DNA of 9,863 nucleotides from Gammaproteobacteria bacterium (GTDB lineage: Bacteria; Pseudomonadota; Gammaproteobacteria; GRL18), in NCBI GenBank assembly GCA_013139395.1, contig WTAX01000295.1:1-9863 (forward strand). Direction: 5' to 3'. The translations under genes were made by a program, and so were the position numbers. Positions 7,043 through 9,863 of the stretch are shown piece after piece; position 1 is the first letter of the stretch; every line of letters starts with the position of its first letter. The notes beneath the pieces are model-generated. The model saw only the letters and a program-made list of their open reading frames with translations, was not told where the DNA came from and ran no database searches.

Positions 7043-7651
7043 ATGATTTTGAAAAATTCAACAATAGATGACCTTCTTGAACGTCTCAAGTTATTGGAGG
7101 CTGAATTAGAAACTGAGATTGACCGTTTACTGAATGAAAAGCGAGAATTATTTCGTTATACCTTAAAAAAGGGCAAGGTTCAGTTTGAATATGGAATAAA
7201 GGTATTACAAAAACATCAGCGTACTGGCTTATGGCATTATATCTTTGCGGCACATCTGGGACACTTATTAATAGCCCCTATTATCTATAGCGTTATTTTT
7301 CCTATTAGTCTGTTAGATTTCATGGCTACTTTTTATCAACATATTTGTTTTCGAGTTTATGGCATTCCATTAGTCATACGCAGCAAATACATTATTATTG
7401 ATCGACAGCATCTGGCTTACTTAAATATTATTGAAAAACTTAATTGTGTTTATTGTGGTTATTGTAATGGTGTCATTGAATATGCGCGGGAAATTGCTGC
7501 CAGAACAGAACAATACTGGTGTCCGATAAAACATGCTCAACGTTCACCCGAACCTCATAAACGAATAAATAATTTTATAGATTATGGCGATGTTGATGCC
7601 TTTAAAAAGCATTTTAAAAACATTCGCAAAGAGATCAGCTCAAGCAAATGA
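7043..7651 (+). CDS. Uncharacterised membrane protein with four-Cys cluster
   Basis: I do not recognise a named function. The 202-residue protein has an N-terminal charged heptad-like coiled coil (about 8-50, rich in Leu, Glu and Lys). Two hydrophobic stretches (about 64-88 and 88-112) probably form a hairpin in the membrane. A C-terminal domain holds C-V-Y-C-G-Y-C-N-G (Cys135, Cys138, Cys141) and Y-W-C-P-I-K-H-A (Cys160, His164). Such C-x2-C-x2-C plus distant C/H patterns bind Fe-S, Zn or heme in other proteins; which one here is not shown by sequence. I prefer the ATG at 7043, where AAGG is well spaced, over the in-frame GTG at 7037, which lies inside that Shine-Dalgarno. The gene follows the ABC-class ATPase by 27 bp and overlaps the convergent amrS 3' end by 12 bp, with no terminator hairpin visible between. 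Joint function with the ATPase is inference from the operon. Confidence 0.8.
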   Translation: MILKNSTIDDLLERLKLLEAELETEIDRLLNEKRELFRYTLKKGKVQFEYGIKVLQKHQRTGLWHYIFAAHLGHLLIAPIIYSVIFPISLLDFMATFYQHICFRVYGIPLVIRSKYIIIDRQHLAYLNIIEKLNCVYCGYCNGVIEYAREIAARTEQYWCPIKHAQRSPEPHKRINNFIDYGDVDAFKKHFKNIRKEISSSK

Positions 7652-8740
7652 TTTTAAAAACACAGGCTGGCGTTTAGCGCCCCAGTGTCCGGGTTTATTC
7701 TCAAACACACCGGCACATTTAGAACCACATTGATCACAACAACCCTTGTCATCCAGATGCCATTGTGAAAGCTCATACCAGTCACGGCCAATCAAAAGTT
7801 GCCCGCAATGATGACAATAGGTACTTTCGCCACCTTTATCATGAACATTTCCGGTATAGGCATAATGCACACCATTGTCCAATGCAATTTGACGCGCACG
7901 GGTCAGTGTTGATGCAGGGGTCGGTGGCACATCCATCATTTTCCAACTTGGATGAAATGCAGTAAAGTGCATCGGTACATCAGGTCCCAGATTAGCAACC
8001 ACCCAGTTTGTCATCTTATTGATTTCATCATCAGAATCATTCTTGCCCGGAATCAGTAAAGTGGTGGTTTCCACCCAGACATTGGTTTTATGTTTGAGAT
8101 AGAGCAAGGTATCAAGCACTGTCTGCAAATGTCCGCCAGTCAAACTACGGTAGAAATCTTCAGTAAACGCTTTTAAATCAACATTAGCTGCATCCATATA
8201 GCTGAAAAACTCTTTAGCTGGCTCCTGATTGATATAACCTGCTGTAACCGCAACAGATTTAATATCATATTCTCGACAGGCTTTGGCAATATCAATGGCA
8301 TATTCCATAAATATCACCGGATCATTGTAAGTATAGGCAACACTTTTACAGCCCAGCTCAGAAGCAACCCGGGCTATTTTTTCAGGCGATGCCTGATCAG
8401 CTAAAATATCAACTTCACGAGATTTACTCATATCCCAGTTTTGACAAAATTTACAGGTCAGATTGCATCCTGCCGTACCAAATGACAATATAGGTGTGCC
8501 TGGCAGGAAATGGTTTAATGGTTTCTTTTCAATAGGATCAATACAAAAACCGCTGGAACGGCCATAACTTGTTAAGACAATTTGCTCATTATGATTAGCG
8601 CGTATAAAACACAAACCCTGCTTGCCTTCTTTTAAGCGACAAAAGTGAGGGCAAAGATCACATTGCACCCTACCGTCATCCAGCTTATGCCAGTATTTTG
8701 TGGGAAAGTAATCAGTATTATTTTTCAGCAAATCAATCAT
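7640..8740 (-). CDS. amrS: AmmeMemoRadiSam-system radical SAM enzyme (AmrS)
   Basis: This is a 366-residue radical SAM protein of the AmrS family. The [4Fe-4S]-SAM motif is C-N-L-T-C-K-F-C (Cys92, Cys96, Cys99), a classical CxxxCxxC. An N-terminal Cys-rich block C-D-L-C-P-H-F-C-R-L-K-E-G-K-x-G-x-C (27-44) is typical of this family. A C-terminal zinc-ribbon-like set, Cys309, Cys312, Cys335, Cys338 and Cys342, sits in the tail. The barrel contains T-Y-N-D-P (137-141), near-conserved E-P-like strands, V-D-L-K and Y-T-G-N-V-H-D (295-301). AmrS normally neighbours AmrA (AMMECR1 domain) and AmrB (Memo-like). Neither is in this window, so it stands alone here. The physiological substrate is not known to me. 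An AAGGTG Shine-Dalgarno supports the ATG at 8740. The gene is 79 bp downstream of the PilZ gene on the same strand, and co-transcription is possible. The 3' end overlaps the convergent membrane-protein gene by 12 bp. Confidence 0.92.
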   Translation of the reverse strand: MIDLLKNNTDYFPTKYWHKLDDGRVQCDLCPHFCRLKEGKQGLCFIRANHNEQIVLTSYGRSSGFCIDPIEKKPLNHFLPGTPILSFGTAGCNLTCKFCQNWDMSKSREVDILADQASPEKIARVASELGCKSVAYTYNDPVIFMEYAIDIAKACREYDIKSVAVTAGYINQEPAKEFFSYMDAANVDLKAFTEDFYRSLTGGHLQTVLDTLLYLKHKTNVWVETTTLLIPGKNDSDDEINKMTNWVVANLGPDVPMHFTAFHPSWKMMDVPPTPASTLTRARQIALDNGVHYAYTGNVHDKGGESTYCHHCGQLLIGRDWYELSQWHLDDKGCCDQCGSKCAGVFENKPGHWGAKRQPVFLKSFA

Positions 8741-8819
8741 ACGTCACCTTAAATTCTCTTTGATAATTTTAGTTCGAAAGTTAAGTGGCTTAAGCTTCTT
8801 TATTTAGGATAAAATTAAT

Positions 8820-9128
8820 TTAATGTGATAACGCAATCTTTTCTATAACCGATTGTGTGACTGATTCTTCAAATACGATACCCAATGAACAATAATCAAT
8901 ACTTAACGGGTTACACCAGGCAATTTTAGCATTGGCATTATACGGTTTTTTTAATAAAGGAAAACTAATATGCAAATGAGTGCCCCGATCAATACAGCCT
9001 AGCGCATCAAAACAAAGCCCACCCTGACCTGCATCTTTTAAGAAGTATTGATGCTTGCCAATCATACCTTCAATACCAAGAGTAAAGGGTATATCTGTAG
9101 AATAACGAGTATATCTACGCGCTTTCAT
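8820..9128 (-). CDS. Single-domain PilZ protein with altered c-di-GMP motif
   Basis: The protein has 102 residues and the PilZ fold length. The first c-di-GMP motif R-x-x-x-R is present as R-R-Y-T-R (4-8). The second motif is normally D-x-S-x-x-G. Here it reads D-A-G-Q-G-G (32-37), with Gly in place of the Ser; Asp32 and the final Gly are kept. Downstream, I-S-F-P-L (about 54-58) and the I-A-W-C and S-L-G-I-V-F strands complete the barrel. It has no partner domain, so it would act as a separate c-di-GMP receptor or adaptor. A perfect AGGAGG Shine-Dalgarno with 7-nt spacing precedes the ATG at 9128, predicting strong translation. A promoter is visible at 9183-9210. The next gene downstream is amrS (79 bp). 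Ligand binding with the changed motif is uncertain. Confidence 0.8.
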   Translation of the reverse strand: MKARRYTRYSTDIPFTLGIEGMIGKHQYFLKDAGQGGLCFDALGCIDRGTHLHISFPLLKKPYNANAKIAWCNPLSIDYCSLGIVFEESVTQSVIEKIALSH

Positions 9129-9182
9129 TTCAGTTCCTCCTCATTTATGCAAGCGGGAGAGACACTCCCTCCCTTTACTATA

Positions 9183-9210
9183 AATATAGTTCAATTGGCA
9201 GTATTTTCAA
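9183..9210 (-). promoter_or_regulatory. Promoter of the PilZ gene
   Basis: On the minus strand, TTGAAA (9210-9205, 5/6 to -35) and TATATT (9188-9183, 5/6 to -10) are separated by 16 bp. The expected start is near 9176, giving a leader of about 50 nt. The leader contains a small GGGAG/CTCCC hairpin (9155-9169) ahead of the AGGAGG. Confidence 0.6.
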
Positions 9211-9214
9211 GTGA

Positions 9215-9228
9215 TGTGACACGTCACA
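9215..9228. promoter_or_regulatory. Dyad TGTGA-N4-TCACA, CRP/FNR-superfamily-like site
   Basis: TGTGACACGTCACA has perfect 6-bp half sites TGTGAC/GTCACA around AC. It lies 4 bp upstream of the PilZ -35 box, centred about 45 bp before the predicted start, near the class II activator position. The half sites match CRP (TGTGA), but the N4 spacing is that of FNR-type sites (CRP uses N6). The specific regulator is therefore unclear. Confidence 0.45.
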
Positions 9229-9264
9229 CTTGACTTTTTAAGAAGAGATTTTAATGAAAAGTTG

Positions 9265-9286
9265 GGCCAATATAATCACTATGGCC
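9265..9286 (-). terminator. Possible weak terminator after ppk2
   Basis: GGCCA and TGGCC pair over a 12-nt loop downstream of the ppk2 stop (minus strand) and are followed by CAACTTTTC. The stem is short, the loop long and the T-tract weak, so the call is tentative. Confidence 0.3.
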
Positions 9287-9299
9287 TAGTTGTTTAACC

Positions 9300-9863
9300 T
9301 TAATAATTATCTGGAACAAAATTAAAATCATAGTCGATAGACGTATAATCTTGTTTTTTATTTTTTTTAACTTTTGGTTTTTTAAAGGGTATCTCTTTAT
9401 AAGGGATCTGGCTCAATAAATGTGAAATACAATTGAGTCGAGCACGTTTTTTATTATTTGAATCTACAACAAACCAGGGAGCATGCCTGGTATCTGTGGC
9501 TAAAAACATATTGTCTTTTGCTTCAGTATATTCATCCCATAATTCCTGGGCCTTCATATCCATAGGACTTAGTTTCCAATGTTTTCGGGGATCAGTAATT
9601 CGTTTTTGAAAGCGTTCTGCCTGAATTTCTTCACTGACTTCAAACCAGTATTTGAGCAAAATAATGTCATTATCGACAATCGCCTGCTCCATCTCGGGTG
9701 TACGCTTCAAAAAGGCATGGTATTGTTTATCAGTACAAAAGTTCATAACCCGTTCAACACCGGCACGATTGTACCAGCTGCGATCAAACATAATAATTTC
9801 ACCTGCCGCAGGAAATCGTTGAATATAGCGCTGCATATACATTTGCGTTTTTTCACGCTCTGT
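9300..9863 (-). CDS. ppk2: Polyphosphate kinase 2 (PPK2), N-terminus cut by window edge
   Basis: This is the C-terminal 187 residues of a PPK2-family enzyme, which moves phosphate between inorganic polyphosphate and nucleotides. The frame is open to base 9863, so the start and the Walker A loop are outside the window. The visible part begins at T-E-R-E-K-T-Q, followed by Q-R-Y-I-Q-R-F-P-A-A-G-E-I and the Walker B/lid signature F-D-R-S-W-Y-N-R-A-G. Next come the family blocks E-V-S-x-E-x-Q-x-x-R-F and R-K-H-W-K-L-S-P-M-D, a W-x-x-Y-x-x-A-x-D motif and A-P-W-F-V-V-D. The chain ends in a Lys-rich tail and an aromatic/acidic terminus (Y-D-F-N-F-V-P-D-N-Y). Single-PPK2-domain type is inferred; which class and nucleotide preference cannot be decided. 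It is upstream of the PilZ gene on the same strand but separated from it by a 170-bp gap with its own promoter. Confidence 0.92.
   Translation of the reverse strand, partial: TEREKTQMYMQRYIQRFPAAGEIIMFDRSWYNRAGVERVMNFCTDKQYHAFLKRTPEMEQAIVDNDIILLKYWFEVSEEIQAERFQKRITDPRKHWKLSPMDMKAQELWDEYTEAKDNMFLATDTRHAPWFVVDSNNKKRARLNCISHLLSQIPYKEIPFKKPKVKKNKKQDYTSIDYDFNFVPDNY

Noticed and set aside
7765..7965. Plus-strand 66-codon frame
   Set aside because: Inside amrS on the opposite strand; His-rich look is a by-product of the reverse complement.
8778..8797. Imperfect inverted repeat AAGTTAAG/CTTAAGCTT between PilZ and amrS
   Set aside because: Short, bulged stem with no T-tract; too weak to call a terminator or operator.
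9048..9233. Plus-strand 61-codon frame
   Set aside because: Antisense to the PilZ gene and its promoter; no support.

Overview
The window looks like AT-rich chromosomal DNA from a free-living or symbiotic gammaproteobacterium. That is a judgement from protein style, gene families (FeoAB, DHC-type cytochrome, PilZ, PPK2, AmrS, ABC-class ATPase) and spacing, not from a marker gene, so the genus is left open. I see no tRNA, rRNA, CRISPR array, insertion sequence or phage gene. Coding density is high, and no gene-free gap exceeds about 300 bases.

Left part (1-3379, minus strand): a Fur-type iron operon, read right to left. A promoter whose spacer holds a Fur box drives feoA, then feoB (the stop and start codons share one base), then, after 47 bp, a 12-Cys-motif-bearing permease of the SO_0444 type (putative Cu/Zn efflux) that runs off the left edge. 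Ferrous iron import and a probable metal exporter therefore seem to be co-transcribed.

Middle (3380-5110): an intergenic region with a strong 13-bp hairpin, then a plus-strand diheme c-type cytochrome (DHC family). It faces a minus-strand Spy/CpxP-like periplasmic protein, and a 17-bp bidirectional terminator lies between them. Next come overlapping, mutually exclusive hairpins and a 43-residue minus-strand protein with an N-terminal CC-G-x-C-G-G motif and a Gln/Glu/Lys tail.

Right-middle (5300-7651): a plus-strand pair, an ABC-class P-loop ATPase (PF09818 type) followed after 27 bp by an uncharacterised membrane protein with a four-Cys cluster. Its 3' end overlaps by 12 bp the end of the minus-strand AmrS-type radical SAM gene. 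Upstream of amrS, also on the minus strand, are a small single-domain PilZ protein with a changed c-di-GMP motif and the C-terminal part of a PPK2 polyphosphate kinase cut by the right edge.

The common thread is metal and redox handling at the envelope (Fe import, metal export, c-type heme, Fe-S or Cys-rich proteins). Only the feo operon is a firm functional unit. No clearly new defence or mobile system is visible. The least explained items are the four-Cys membrane protein, the CC-G-x-C small protein, the orphan AmrS, and the RNA structures at 3459-3513 and 4918-4962.
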